This document shows, in pieces, positions 58,601 to 64,000 of a stretch of 64,000 nt of DNA. The notes under the pieces are model-generated. The model was given only the letters and a program-made list of their open reading frames with translations. It did no database searches and was not told the DNA's origin. The DNA is from Trichoplusia ni. Taxonomy: Eukaryota > Arthropoda > Insecta > Lepidoptera > Noctuidae. The stretch is taken from the NCBI RefSeq assembly GCF_003590095.1, contig NC_039478.1, positions 4,154,001 to 4,218,000 on the forward strand, in the 5' to 3' direction. The position numbers and the translations under genes were made by a program. The number at the start of each line of letters is the position of its first letter. Within the stretch, counting starts at the first letter, position 1.

Positions 58601-60040
58601 ACAAGCAAAATATGTTTAAATGTCTTGTTTAATTGCCAGACTTCAGTCACTAACCGATTGTCCAACAAGTATATTGAATAAATCCTTGAGTACAAATTAC
58701 ACTATTCAACAACCTTAAGAACTACATTTTCAATAAGGGATTCGATGTTATTATACAGTATGCTACAGCTTAGTAATCGGATAACAATGTAGCCTGCATC
58801 CTGCATCCAATATGGCTGCCGTCCAAAACGGAGCGAGTGGTATGTGGGGAATCTTGTTACAAGGCGAGACCTGCACATGTGCGAAATTGATCGATTACTG
58901 CGAAACGATGATTGAACTGTGGAATAGCAAGACTAATACTCAGATGGAAATATTATTTTAATTTAGTATAGCGAAGAATATTGTTTTTACAATTGTATAC
59001 TATTTTTTATCAAATGTTAGTTTTTTTTTCATAGTTTTCTTGCAGTCATGTTTGTAGTATGTTTTTGTAAATAGGTATCTTGCAGCGGAGTTTAAGTTTT
59101 GCTCTTCACTGTGTTTTGATCAATACGAAATTAGACAATCAACTGACACTTAAACCTAAAAATAATAATTTTGCCTAAAAGACGAGAGTTCCAAATCCAA
59201 AACTTTGTTACATAAGATTTTCACATTTTCAAAGAACATCCATTCCAGAAAAAGTAAATCTAAAGATCTTGAGATAATATTACTAGACCTTTTTACCCAA
59301 ACACACGATCAGTTTATTTTCGTAGCTGTTAATACAAAACCAATAACTATTGGGTACTGATTGATTACATGTTGTACCCGCAATCCCATCGCCATGAAAG
59401 TTGAGTAAGAGGATCCAATCTATTTTGTATTGGTCAAAGATCATTGGTTAATACAGTGGCTGTGTGGGTGTATGTTTTAGGACACTCAAGTTGCAACAAA
59501 CTATCCCTGTCATACACTTACATATCTATACGAAACATTATAAATTTAACAATTAATCCACGCGATTAATTGTCGTCATTTTGATGTCCGTGACGATGAC
59601 GTTGGTGCTTGTGCACTACAAACTAGGTGATCTTTAATTTTGTAATACGAAAGTAAATTTGAGAACAGAGCCAATTAGGTGCTCTATCTCAGTAACTTCT
59701 ACCTTTGTAGTGTCTCTTATATGATAAAGCGAACTACGTATAATATCGTTGACATTCCATGCATTTAAATGTATCTTACAATTCAACGTCAATTTGGAAA
59801 TAATACAAGAAAATAATAACTATCAGAATACTAGAACGACACATAGGTAAATGACGTTTTAATATATCTACTCTCTATGTTTAATTTGAGAGTGCTAAGG
59901 ACGCGACATTGCTATGCGTCGTTCTTGCATGATGATAAATTGTTTAAGGTTACTTACATCATGAGACCAGTATGAGAAATCAAAATTGAAGCTTTTTGCG
60001 CCATCCTTACTGCCGGGGGGTGCCTTCGGGTTTACTATCA
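31640..60040 (-). CDS. unc-104: Kinesin-3 motor unc-104/KIF1A, 37 coding exons, 5' end outside the window
   Basis: This kinesin-3 motor carries synaptic-vesicle precursors and dense-core vesicles toward microtubule plus ends in axons. I joined 37 exons with GT-AG introns; together they encode 1727 residues plus a stop without a frame break. The pieces show the motor P-loop GQTGAGKS, switch regions SSRSHA and DLAGSE, a lysine-rich loop 12, an FHA domain, coiled-coil stalk, KIF1-type conserved stalk blocks and a C-terminal PH domain. Roughly 45 residues of the motor start are absent, because the first exon here opens at IVNPKAPPG. The final exon pair has a weak acceptor, so the last 16 residues are less certain. 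Without the two cassette exons the protein would be close to the usual KIF1A length of about 1690. Family membership is seen directly in the sequence; cargo and neuronal role are known for the family. Confidence 0.97.
31836..31847. repeat. Poly-G run
   Basis: About 12 G in a row in the intron before the last unc-104 exon; on the transcribed strand this is poly-C, a possible part of a pyrimidine tract. Confidence 0.9.
32134..32235 (-). CDS. unc-104: unc-104 exon jj: PH domain end (102 nt)
   Basis: Encodes VVSKERGYLLQTLGDKEVHD, WLYAINPLLAGQI, the C-terminal PH helix. Confidence 0.95.
32523..32659 (-). CDS. unc-104: unc-104 exon ii: PH domain core (137 nt)
   Basis: Encodes VVRRPYVFIYRDERDPIERA, INLANAHVEYSEDQEQMV, the central PH strands matching KIF1A. 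Confidence 0.96.
32790..32845 (+). mobile_element. LINE 3' tail (RTE-like) remnant
   Basis: GAGAGGCCTATTCCCAGCAG then TGGATAGCTATAGGCTGAGA and an ATG-repeat tail. This tail is common in Lepidoptera. Confidence 0.65.
33115..33355 (-). CDS. unc-104: unc-104 exon hh: Gly-rich linker and PH domain start (241 nt)
   Basis: After LCSPERGLLEKSMSG it holds a run of about 30 residues made almost only of Gly, Ala and Leu, built from a near-repeated GC-rich unit. Then VPDCEEVRVSAAVARRGHLN and GTHGWKKRWL begin the C-terminal PH domain, which binds phosphoinositides such as PI(4,5)P2 in the family. Confidence 0.95.
33729..33858 (-). CDS. unc-104: unc-104 exon gg: linker (130 nt)
   Basis: Encodes GRIGSPNKEVEAAASPATPV followed by a Ser-rich segment LLSSIHSASSFE, a low-conservation linker before the PH domain. 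Confidence 0.92.
34129..34252 (-). CDS. unc-104: unc-104 exon ff (124 nt)
   Basis: Encodes EVCNMAAKAAADSARDESLY, EPWEMTAREKELATKYIKLI. The acceptor TTATAAAG is poor in pyrimidines; I chose it because it gives the EVCN start that continues the TEK end of exon ee in frame. An AG three bases further in would remove one residue. Confidence 0.92.
34653..34781 (-). CDS. unc-104: unc-104 exon ee: C-terminal coiled coil (129 nt)
   Basis: Encodes WELEKMTRLEMVGRTRHLLA and LRERLRHGHEHTVAP, a short predicted helix before the PH domain. Exactly 43 codons. Confidence 0.95.
35092..35204 (-). CDS. unc-104: unc-104 exon dd: stalk block (113 nt)
   Basis: Encodes RRQRRVLDTSGTYVRGEENL and GWRPRGDSLIFDHQ, matching the KIF1A RRRVLDTSxxYVRGEE segment. 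Confidence 0.96.
35305..35362 (-). mobile_element. SINE head fragment
   Basis: TAGTGGGTTTGGCGTG, CTTCAACCATTCGGCTATCC match the head of the tRNA-derived family; the body is missing. Confidence 0.5.
35468..35642 (-). CDS. unc-104: unc-104 exon cc: stalk block (175 nt)
   Basis: Encodes VDNCSRPAIITKDLSLVVVG, ARTGRSLRRALFGSR and DHITGVYELSLHRA. GC-rich compared with flanking introns. Confidence 0.95.
35987..36089 (-). CDS. unc-104: unc-104 exon bb: stalk block (103 nt)
   Basis: Encodes RFEAAWDSSLHGSPLLNRVS and VVYITLSAYLE, a strongly conserved KIF1 block. Confidence 0.96.
36428..36548 (-). CDS. unc-104: unc-104 exon aa: stalk (121 nt)
   Basis: Encodes GRIRNSPEANEDASDGDEDG and RPTLDDRAVF, finishing the VVGRIRN motif begun in the previous exon. 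Confidence 0.95.
36901..37039 (-). CDS. unc-104: unc-104 exon z: stalk block (139 nt)
   Basis: Encodes CRGLFLLHQGIQRRIRITIL and DLQWTDVRELVV, corresponding to the KIF1A FLLHQGIQRRI and KEVRELVVGRIRN region. Confidence 0.96.
37434..37664 (-). CDS. unc-104: unc-104 exon y: Pro/Ala-rich linker and stalk block (231 nt)
   Basis: A GC-rich exon encoding 77 residues. The first half is a variable Pro/Ala/Ser linker (RRMLPPSIPISAPVRSPK). The second half is conserved: HLHSKHDLLVWFEICELAPS. Confidence 0.93.
38172..38270 (-). CDS. unc-104: unc-104 exon x: stalk block (99 nt)
   Basis: Encodes exactly 33 codons including VTKSFVEYIKTQPIVFEVFG and HYQQHPLHK, nearly invariant in the family. Confidence 0.96.
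38525..38725 (-). repeat. Dispersed TTGCCCGCGACTTCG-type repeat in an unc-104 intron
   Basis: CACTAATATTATAAAAGCGA, CGTATGGATGTTCGTT ... GCGGGCGGGGCCGCAGGCCA. Reverse copy with a degraded head. Confidence 0.6.
38847..38937 (-). CDS. unc-104: unc-104 exon w: C2-like region (91 nt)
   Basis: Encodes FLHRNEDAFSTEPVKNSGKN and PLGFYHVQN, matching KIF1A in order after the previous exon. Confidence 0.95.
39251..39431 (-). CDS. unc-104: unc-104 exon v: C2-like region (181 nt)
   Basis: Encodes an acidic stretch (MGECDADSGRG...) and then LGKEFTFRVTVLQAHSVSTD, YADVFCQF, a conserved KIF1 block. Confidence 0.95.
39667..39831 (-). CDS. unc-104: unc-104 exon u: stalk linker (165 nt)
   Basis: Encodes GVKQSAKISFDDDVAPARRN followed by a charged linker ending NEVPDSNIKIE. 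QSAKISFDD aligns with the KIF1A QSGTAKISFDD segment. Confidence 0.93.
40305..40435 (-). CDS. unc-104: unc-104 exon t: stalk block (131 nt)
   Basis: Encodes SFVYLSNLLYPVPLIHKVAI and KGYLRVAVQAVI, matching KIF1A directly after the GGDPFYDRF block; a C2-like beta region in the family. Confidence 0.96.
40883..41020 (-). CDS. unc-104: unc-104 exon s: conserved stalk block (138 nt)
   Basis: Encodes [20 protein letters not shown] and GGDPFYDRFPWFRLVG, a hallmark block of KIF1A/unc-104. Also symmetric in phase, but its conserved content argues that it is constitutive. Confidence 0.96.
42825..43009. mobile_element. MITE-like element with internal palindrome
   Basis: Bounded by GTTACTGTA and its exact reverse complement TACAGTAAC. 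Inside, GGTAAAAGTTC near 42932 faces GAACTTTTACC near 42963, and TTGGTAAACCTTAG recurs as TTGGTAAATCTTAA near the right end. Nested inverted repeats of about 185 bp without coding capacity fit a nonautonomous DNA element. It lies in an intron of unc-104; no clear target duplication was found. Confidence 0.4.
43484..43678 (-). CDS. unc-104: unc-104 exon r: 195-nt putative cassette exon, partly duplicated from exon s
   Basis: Opens with HRLELMRQIYNMNESV, a diverged copy of the start of the next exon ([12 protein letters not shown]). It then runs into an acidic stretch, a Pro/Ala-rich run and CAQQTRLSLANLLPS. Length 195 with phase 2 at both ends, so it can be skipped cleanly. It is GC-rich in an AT-rich intron. 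Its inclusion would add 65 residues not present in the vertebrate KIF1A that I know. Coding status is supported by frame, splice sites and the shared start; use in mRNA is inference. Confidence 0.72.
45002..45213 (-). CDS. unc-104: unc-104 exon q: conserved stalk block (212 nt)
   Basis: Encodes EANAISVELRKKVQFQFTLL, PYSPLPAELAP and NGATHYWTLEKLR. Its last two bases (CG) can join in frame to either of the two following exons. Confidence 0.95.
45707..45840 (-). CDS. unc-104: unc-104 exon p: conserved stalk block (134 nt)
   Basis: Encodes AREVGLAAWAFRKWKYHQFT and SLRDDLWGNAIFLK, one of the most conserved non-motor blocks of KIF1 proteins. The donor is GTTTGT, a weak form. Confidence 0.95.
46247..46361 (-). 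CDS. unc-104: unc-104 exon o: coiled coil and linker (115 nt)
   Basis: Encodes NYEARIDALQRQVEEQSVTM and YSSYTPEDFHNDEDIF. It continues the stalk after exon n and fits the KIF1A segment with an acidic patch. Confidence 0.93.
46772..46947 (-). CDS. unc-104: unc-104 exon n: coiled coil 2 (176 nt)
   Basis: Encodes VDWDYAQCELLEKQGIDLKA followed by a heptad-rich Glu/Gln/Arg helix (LLALEEQFRREKEHADQQFE). The acceptor CAGCAG is another tandem site that could add or drop one codon. Confidence 0.95.
47420..47570 (-). CDS. unc-104: unc-104 exon m: end of the FHA domain (151 nt)
   Basis: Encodes LTEPVILKSGSRVILGKNHV and FRFAHPGQPREEP, the last FHA strands, then an acidic linker. Confidence 0.95.
48025..48182 (-). 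CDS. unc-104: unc-104 exon l: FHA domain (158 nt)
   Basis: Encodes VTRVGTSEANVPQDIQLSGS, HILSEHCIFEN and ALIYVNGRE, the core beta strands of the phosphopeptide-recognition FHA fold, with the GxxxxxDIxLSG and SxxHC patterns. Confidence 0.95.
48552..48755 (-). CDS. unc-104: unc-104 exon k: CC1 and start of the FHA domain (204 nt)
   Basis: Encodes LNETWEEKLKRTEQIR (coiled coil 1, autoinhibitory in the family) and SPKKSPHLVNLNEDPNLSEC, the invariant entry to the kinesin-3 FHA domain. Confidence 0.96.
49068..49196 (-). CDS. unc-104: unc-104 exon j: hinge (129 nt)
   Basis: Encodes ENSPQRKKSEAEVLSPKLSR followed by AATTIAEEAVDQLQASEKLI, the hinge before CC1. The acceptor is a CAGCAG tandem, so a one-codon shorter form starting at 49193 is possible. 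Confidence 0.93.
50661..50705 (-). CDS. unc-104: unc-104 exon i: 45-nt putative cassette exon
   Basis: Encodes 14 residues PDGRVLYEKKEQPT between the neck coil and the hinge. It has acceptor CTAG and donor GTAAGT. Its length is a multiple of three and its start and end phases match, so the flanking exons join in frame with or without it. I infer that it may be alternative; no transcript evidence is available to me. Confidence 0.75.
51168..51307 (-). CDS. unc-104: unc-104 exon h: neck linker and neck coil (140 nt)
   Basis: Encodes [20 protein letters not shown] followed by KLIRELKEEILKLRELLKAE, the neck linker and the neck coiled coil that controls dimerisation. Ends in the first base of a split codon. 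Confidence 0.95.
51642..51805 (-). CDS. unc-104: unc-104 exon g: K-loop and microtubule-binding part (164 nt)
   Basis: Opens with ASKSKKSKKADF, the lysine-rich loop 12 (K-loop) that gives kinesin-3 its high microtubule on-rate, then FIPYRDSVLTWLLRENLGG and SPADINFDETLSTL. The K-loop is shorter and more serine-interrupted than the mammalian run of lysines. Confidence 0.95.
51806..54035 (-). other. Large unc-104 intron
   Basis: A 2.2-kb intron before the K-loop exon, with a tRNA-derived SINE at 53714-53865 and a short direct repeat around TTTTTTTCTAATTAAAATTT (about 52936 and 53000). Confidence 0.8.
53714..53865 (+). mobile_element. tRNA-derived SINE
   Basis: Begins CACGGATAGCCGAGTAGTAT, has a degraded B box and continues TAGAGTCTGGGTGTCCGG and GTAGTTTAAATGTTTGTGA. 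It shows the 5' end of the family. Confidence 0.7.
54036..54179 (-). CDS. unc-104: unc-104 exon f: switch II (144 nt)
   Basis: Encodes ISLVDLAGSERADSTGAKG and ANINKSLTTLGKVISALAE. DLAGSE is switch II, and the rest is the loop 11/alpha-4 microtubule-binding region. Exactly 48 codons. Confidence 0.96.
54540..54651 (-). CDS. unc-104: unc-104 exon e: switch I (112 nt)
   Basis: Encodes TVAATNMNETSSRSHAVF, containing the switch I motif NxxSSRSH that senses the ATP gamma-phosphate. Confidence 0.96.
54930..54999 (+). mobile_element. LINE 3' tail remnant
   Basis: AGAGGCTTATGCCCAGCAGT then a GGATGATAATGAT tail, related to 32790-32845. Confidence 0.6.
55009..55193 (-). CDS. unc-104: unc-104 exon d: motor core (185 nt)
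   Basis: Encodes [20 protein letters not shown] and LGPYVEDLSKLAVTSY, almost identical to other KIF1A motors. It lies just downstream in the window of a decayed LINE tail at about 54930-54999 that sits in the adjoining intron. Confidence 0.96.
56066..56226 (-). CDS. unc-104: unc-104 exon c: P-loop (161 nt)
   Basis: Encodes YNICIFAYGQTGAGKSYTMM, the Walker A ATP-binding loop, then GIIPQICKDLFRRI. The donor is GTCAGT. All key residues of the nucleotide pocket are present. Confidence 0.96.
56737..56815 (-). CDS. unc-104: unc-104 exon b: motor domain (79 nt)
   Basis: Encodes the QVMVYKDIGEEMLQHAFDG block that leads into the nucleotide pocket of kinesin-3 motors. Splits a glycine codon with the next exon. 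Confidence 0.95.
56816..59957 (-). other. Large unc-104 intron
   Basis: A 3.1-kb intron between motor exons a and b. It carries a 5S-derived SINE at 58095-58430; the rest is AT-rich without recognised content. Confidence 0.8.
58095..58430 (+). mobile_element. 5S-rRNA-derived SINE (SINE3-like)
   Basis: The head GTTAGTCCGTGGATGGGTGA resembles the internal promoter part of 5S rRNA (GTTAGTACTTGGATGGGTGA). Then follow ACGAGTTCCTCCATGTTTCG, GGGTCCCGGCTGTTATTCAT, AAGTCACTCCTTGGAGG and an end GGGGAAAAGGCTAGGATGAT, a pattern I know from moth genomes. Confidence 0.8.
59958..60040 (-). CDS. unc-104: unc-104 exon a: motor domain start (83 nt)
   Basis: Reads IVNPKAPPGSKD...SFNFDFSYWSHD, the KIF1A segment just after the first beta strands. 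The acceptor CAG and donor GTAAGT are good. It starts with two bases of a split codon, so at least one coding exon, encoding the initial MS-VKVAVRVRPF-type block, must lie upstream past base 64000; I found no match to it in 60041-64000. Confidence 0.93.
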
Positions 60041-60239
60041 CTGTAACAAAAGAAAGAGCTTGTTAATATTACATTTAAAAAGAAAAAAATCATTACAATA
60101 AATAGGAATTTTCCACGATCTGTGATAAATGTAAAAAAATAATAAAAAAACAACATTAAAGGACATATATTTGTAATTCAAATTCCTTTTTATTAAAAAA
60201 AAGTCTCTTGCATTAAGGAATTTAATCCTTTTGTCACGC

Positions 60240-60345
60240 TGGATTTTACAAACAAACAAAACACAAGCACAAAGGTCGATCGGTCGATCACACCTGTGGG
60301 CTTGGCGTGGTAACCTCAACTACTCGGCTATCCGTGTAATCTTCA
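60240..60345 (-). mobile_element. SINE head fragment
   Basis: CTGTGGGCTTGGCGTGGTAA then CTCAACTACTCGGCTATCCG, the reversed head of the same family. Confidence 0.55.
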
Positions 60346-61654
60346 TGAAATGCATTTCATAACAAACTACGAGTATCTATAGAAATCAACCACCGCACTT
60401 AAGGAAGGAACAAAAAAAGGAAATGGAAGGAACTTTATTAATCTATTTAACGTCTTTTATGGTCCAAAGTATCCAAACAAATCATCAATCCCTAGTCCTC
60501 TTATCAAATTGTGTACTCAGTACTTAATAACTTATCCTAGTCGCTCATTAGCCAGCCATCATAAGCCACAGTTCGCACCAGTCTCGTAAACGCGCTCTTT
60601 TCCATCGTAGAGCTGGCGTCGCGACGCATCGATCGCGGCGCCACAACGCACGGCGCCGTTTGCCTGCATTCTAAAGACTGGTGCACAAAAGCGAAGTAGC
60701 GCTTTTCAAATGTTTCTATAGCTGAGCGTTAATTGCGTGATGACGTTGATGTTTGTTTTTTTGTGTTGCCTGAGCTGAATTGTGGAGATAGGTATTTATG
60801 TGTGCAGTGTACCAAAATACAGAATGCGATGTACCTACTTATTAAAACAAAGATTTGAAATATAATCTATGATTCTATATTGATTGACTTTTTATTTTTA
60901 TAAACGCTGTGTAGATTGTTAACAAATAATTTCTAAATCCAAGTTGATTTACACGGTAATATTTTAATCGGACAATTTACCGATGATATCATTTTCTAAA
61001 TATAGACGAGATATCTCAATTTCTTCGAAGAAACTTGATAACTTAACTCAAGAACAGGCATTCAAATTTGACTTCAAACATCTAAGTTTAATAGAAACAG
61101 ATTGAAAAGCTAGTTCTAAACTCTTAAGTGCTTCTTAAACTTAATTCCGTTTATCTATTATCTCAGTCAAACTTAGAATTACTTTGGGATTACGTTACAT
61201 TTCATTAATTAATTTTGTTTTATTGACTCGTATAATCGTCTTAATGTTTTTAAATTAGATAACGATGTTTTGGGGGTATTAACCGACCCCATACAGAAGC
61301 CCTAATTCAATAAAGTCCCCCATTCATAAACCTGATTTACACAATTTAATAATGTATGAGTAAGCGTTGTTTTGTCGCTCTCCTGCACTCAGCTTAATAT
61401 GACTCACAGCTGCAACGCCACCATACTGTGCCAAAGTACGTAGACATTTTCCTCTTGGCTCATGTTTCTATTGCTACATAATAATATTTCCTTGCATTAT
61501 GTATGTTGTGAATTTAATTAAATGAAAATAGTTTGTGATTTAGAGAAAGCTCGAATTTTGCTAACCATTTTTTGGGAACAAAGACTGCTCACTTTATAAA
61601 CGTAAAGCCGGAACCGAAATGGGGATTTAAATTACTATTCTATGTATTATGAAC

Positions 61655-61758
61655 TTTCTGTGTACCAAGTTTAATCGAAATGCGTTCAGTTGTTTGTGTA
61701 TGAAAAAGGAACAAACATACTTACATACAAACTTTCGCGTCTATAATACTAGTTGGAT
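61655..61758 (+). repeat. Dispersed repeat, 3' end
   Basis: GTACCAAGTTTAATCGAAAT ... CATACAAACTTTCGCGTCTA then TAATACTAGTTGGAT, the 3' end of the 4826-5151 family. Confidence 0.6.
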
Positions 61759-62297
61759 CAGTTAGTTTTGGTTTGAGTAACATCAAACACTGGGTACTAG
61801 ACATACGCAATGTAATTCTTTCACAACTTAACTCTTTCGTCAAATGTTTTCCTTATCTTTGTAAGTCATACAAGCAACATTGCAACCACTCACAGCTAGA
61901 AACAGCGCTAACATTCCCGAGCGAAGCAAACAATCAAATAGAGAGCAATGTTATTACTCTTTGTTTCCCCTAGCGTATAACATTCACAGAGAATTATGAG
62001 ATTAAATTTCTATTCTTAACAAGATATGTGCTGTAAGAGTGCTGGATCAAATAAACGGAAAAGACTTTTCAAGAAAGAAACTTTGACAATTATTTTAGAA
62101 AGGTTCAAAGTGAACTATTTATGACGTTCTGTAATAGGTATTACTAACTTGTACCACTTAACTACTAGTACTACTTAACAAATGTCAAATGAGCATCAGA
62201 ATTAACAGAGATTTTAATCTGAATGGCATTTTAGCATTCAGCAGTTTTTTCAATCGACTTCAAAAAGGATGAGGTTCTCCATTCGTCTGTTTTACCA

Positions 62298-62298
<1 letters not shown>

Positions 62299-62333
<35 letters not shown>

Positions 62334-62400
62334 CAGCTTTTTCCTCCCACTGCTGGGCTGCTGGGCATAGGCCTCCCCTTTCTCGTGCCAATTTCTCCGT
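62299..62400 (-). mobile_element. LINE 3' tail with expanded ATG microsatellite
   Basis: Reverse orientation: an 11-unit CAT run at about 62299-62331, then CCCACTGCTGGGCTGCTGGG and CATAGGCCTCCCC. The microsatellite is the LINE tail. Confidence 0.75.
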
Positions 62401-63024
62401 TACCACATCAACCGATTTTTTTTTTCATCTAACGTGAAATATCTGTCTTTTAGTCCTATAAATTTCATCATACTTACTCAGTAGATTTCAATAGGTTACT
62501 ACACACTAAGCACTATATAGGCAGAGCACATCAACAACTTCAGAATAAATATGAGTCAGGCGCGCACCAGCGGTGCTCGCTGATGCATGAGTCAGCGCCA
62601 TCGCAACCAGACGTAAAGGAATACATCCGTATTTACGAGTGCTACCCCCAACTCCCGGGGGTGAACGACATGCGACATGTCCTAGACTGTTGTACAGACA
62701 TTTTATTCGGATTAAAAAATAAAATTAACTCGACATGAGAGTGTGTGAGTTAATATAGAGTAGAGTCTTGTCTGTACTCAGTTTTACATGAGTCATGTGT
62801 ACTAACGTATTTATTTTGTACCGCTCAATGAGTTTCTTGAGTGTTTTGAGAAGATTTGTTGCGATGTGCGATGTGTAATTGAATAATGAAAACGAATGAC
62901 GTTTATAATTTCATCTAATATTAGTAAATAGGTTATTGTTAAGTATTTAGAAGCAATTGCACATTGACTTTGGCATATGCAATTAAACTTGAATGGCTTA
63001 TCTTAATTTGATAGTAGTCTAAAA

Positions 63025-63145
63025 TTTGGGTGATCCACGAACGCTTGTCCTGAGTCTGTCCCCCAGGACAGCCGTCTGTCCCACCTGTGTCTTTGTGTAT
63101 ATGACTTGAAAGTTGTGAAACCTGCCGCGGCACAAGGATTAAGTT
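63025..63145 (+). mobile_element. SINE body fragment
   Basis: GGGTGATCCACGAACGCTTG, CCTGAGTCTG, then GTGTCTTTGTGTATATGACT. The 3' part of the same family with a short insertion of a CCCCAGGACAGCC-type sequence. Confidence 0.6.
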
Positions 63146-64000
63146 CCTTTATGCGGGAGTCATTTTAACTCTATCCTTTATTTAGTTTACTAAGAAATAG
63201 AGATATTTTCAAAGCCAGCTGATTAAACTCCCCCTTACTATAGTTATATTTTATTCCCCACGTGATATATTGCTTCCAAGACTAGTTTTATGATACTGTT
63301 TTACGTCTAGCTTAGCTTTATGAGTCAGTTTTGTTGCACCGAGGTGTACCCAGGAAATAACTAGTTTTACTGCATCTCCGGTACGAGATGAGCTATCAAA
63401 CTCAAAACTATACACCTAGTGTCTCTGGCTGTAGCTTTATAGGTAAGATTTAGTGTCTGAAGTATGAGCCTTTAAAGTTCTGCTGCTATTGTGGAAACGA
63501 GACATCGTATTGCCAACACGTATCGGCGTCTCTTTCTTACAACAGTATTCTGGCTTATGCTGCTGTGTGGATCAGAGTTTCACACGTGAGGATATAAATA
63601 TAGGATTTCGATATGTTTAGTCAGTTCTTAAACTCTTCCGGGCGTTGAACTAAGACATAAATGCTGGTCAATGGTATAAAATGATAGCATGCAGTAAGAT
63701 AACTACAAATCGCATTGGATATAAATCCAATTCTTTTATTGATCTTTTGGTGTTCGTGAGATTTATACGGAGATATTTCAGGGAGACCGAAGTAAACATC
63801 AATAGCATTTATTTTAAAAGATTTATATAGACCTGGACGGAAAAGGTAAGGTTTATTCAATCGGAAACAACCCGCGTAGAATAATCCGGTTAAACATAGC
63901 TTAGGAAACAAAGGAATGAATATTCAAAAAAGGTATACAACCCTTAAATAAAGAGGTTTGTTGAAACTGAGTGATTTGGGAGAGAATATTAGTTATTTTT

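Larger units (their letters stand above)
60041..64000 (-). other. First intron seen of unc-104, extends past the window
   Basis: No kinesin exon is found. It contains partial SINE copies (60240-60345, 63025-63145), repeat ends (61660-61760, 63485-63560), a LINE tail with CAT microsatellite (62299-62400) and a GC-rich patch at 60590-60660. Confidence 0.6.

Noticed and set aside
62299..62331. CAT repeat as a possible coding poly-His or CRISPR-like array
   Set aside because: It is the simple-repeat tail of a LINE remnant; no spacers and no frame.

Overview
This is a eukaryotic, AT-rich, intron-rich window with a 1000-base run of N at 12656-13655. The gene content and the dispersed repeats point to a moth or butterfly. 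The repeats are tRNA-derived and 5S-derived SINEs, LINE tails ending in ATGATG runs, and the TTGCCCGCGACTTCGTCC repeat that I know from Lepidoptera. The species cannot be named from the sequence alone.

The right half (31640-60040, minus strand) is one large gene, the kinesin-3 motor unc-104/KIF1A. I could place 37 coding exons on it. All have GT-AG introns and the reading frame stays open across every junction from the P-loop motor domain to the stop codon. Only the first coding exon, the start of the motor, is missing; it must lie beyond base 64000. The order is motor domain with K-loop, FHA domain, coiled coil, KIF1 stalk, and C-terminal PH domain that binds membrane lipid. Two exons, of 45 and 195 bases, keep the frame whether used or skipped and look like alternative cassettes. 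The 195-base exon begins with a diverged copy of the start of the next exon.

The left half (about 11.3-27.5 kb, plus strand) carries a small gene running toward unc-104. Its last two exons (25353-25543 and 26204-26592) are clear and end in four NPF motifs, the ligand of EH-domain endocytic proteins. I propose two upstream exons at 11294-11362 and 11440-11450, the second an 11-base microexon, giving a 219-residue protein. I do not recognise the protein family.

Inside the proposed long intron of that gene sits a complete Ty3-type LTR retrotransposon (16494-24526, minus orientation). It has 1.35-kb LTRs, an AGTG target duplication, a primer-binding site, a polypurine tract, and gag and pol frames interrupted by frameshifts. 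The two LTRs differ mostly by single-base indels, so some frameshifts may be consensus errors.

The rest is introns, untranslated regions and AT-rich sequence with many decayed repeats. The first 11.2 kb has no gene that I can support.
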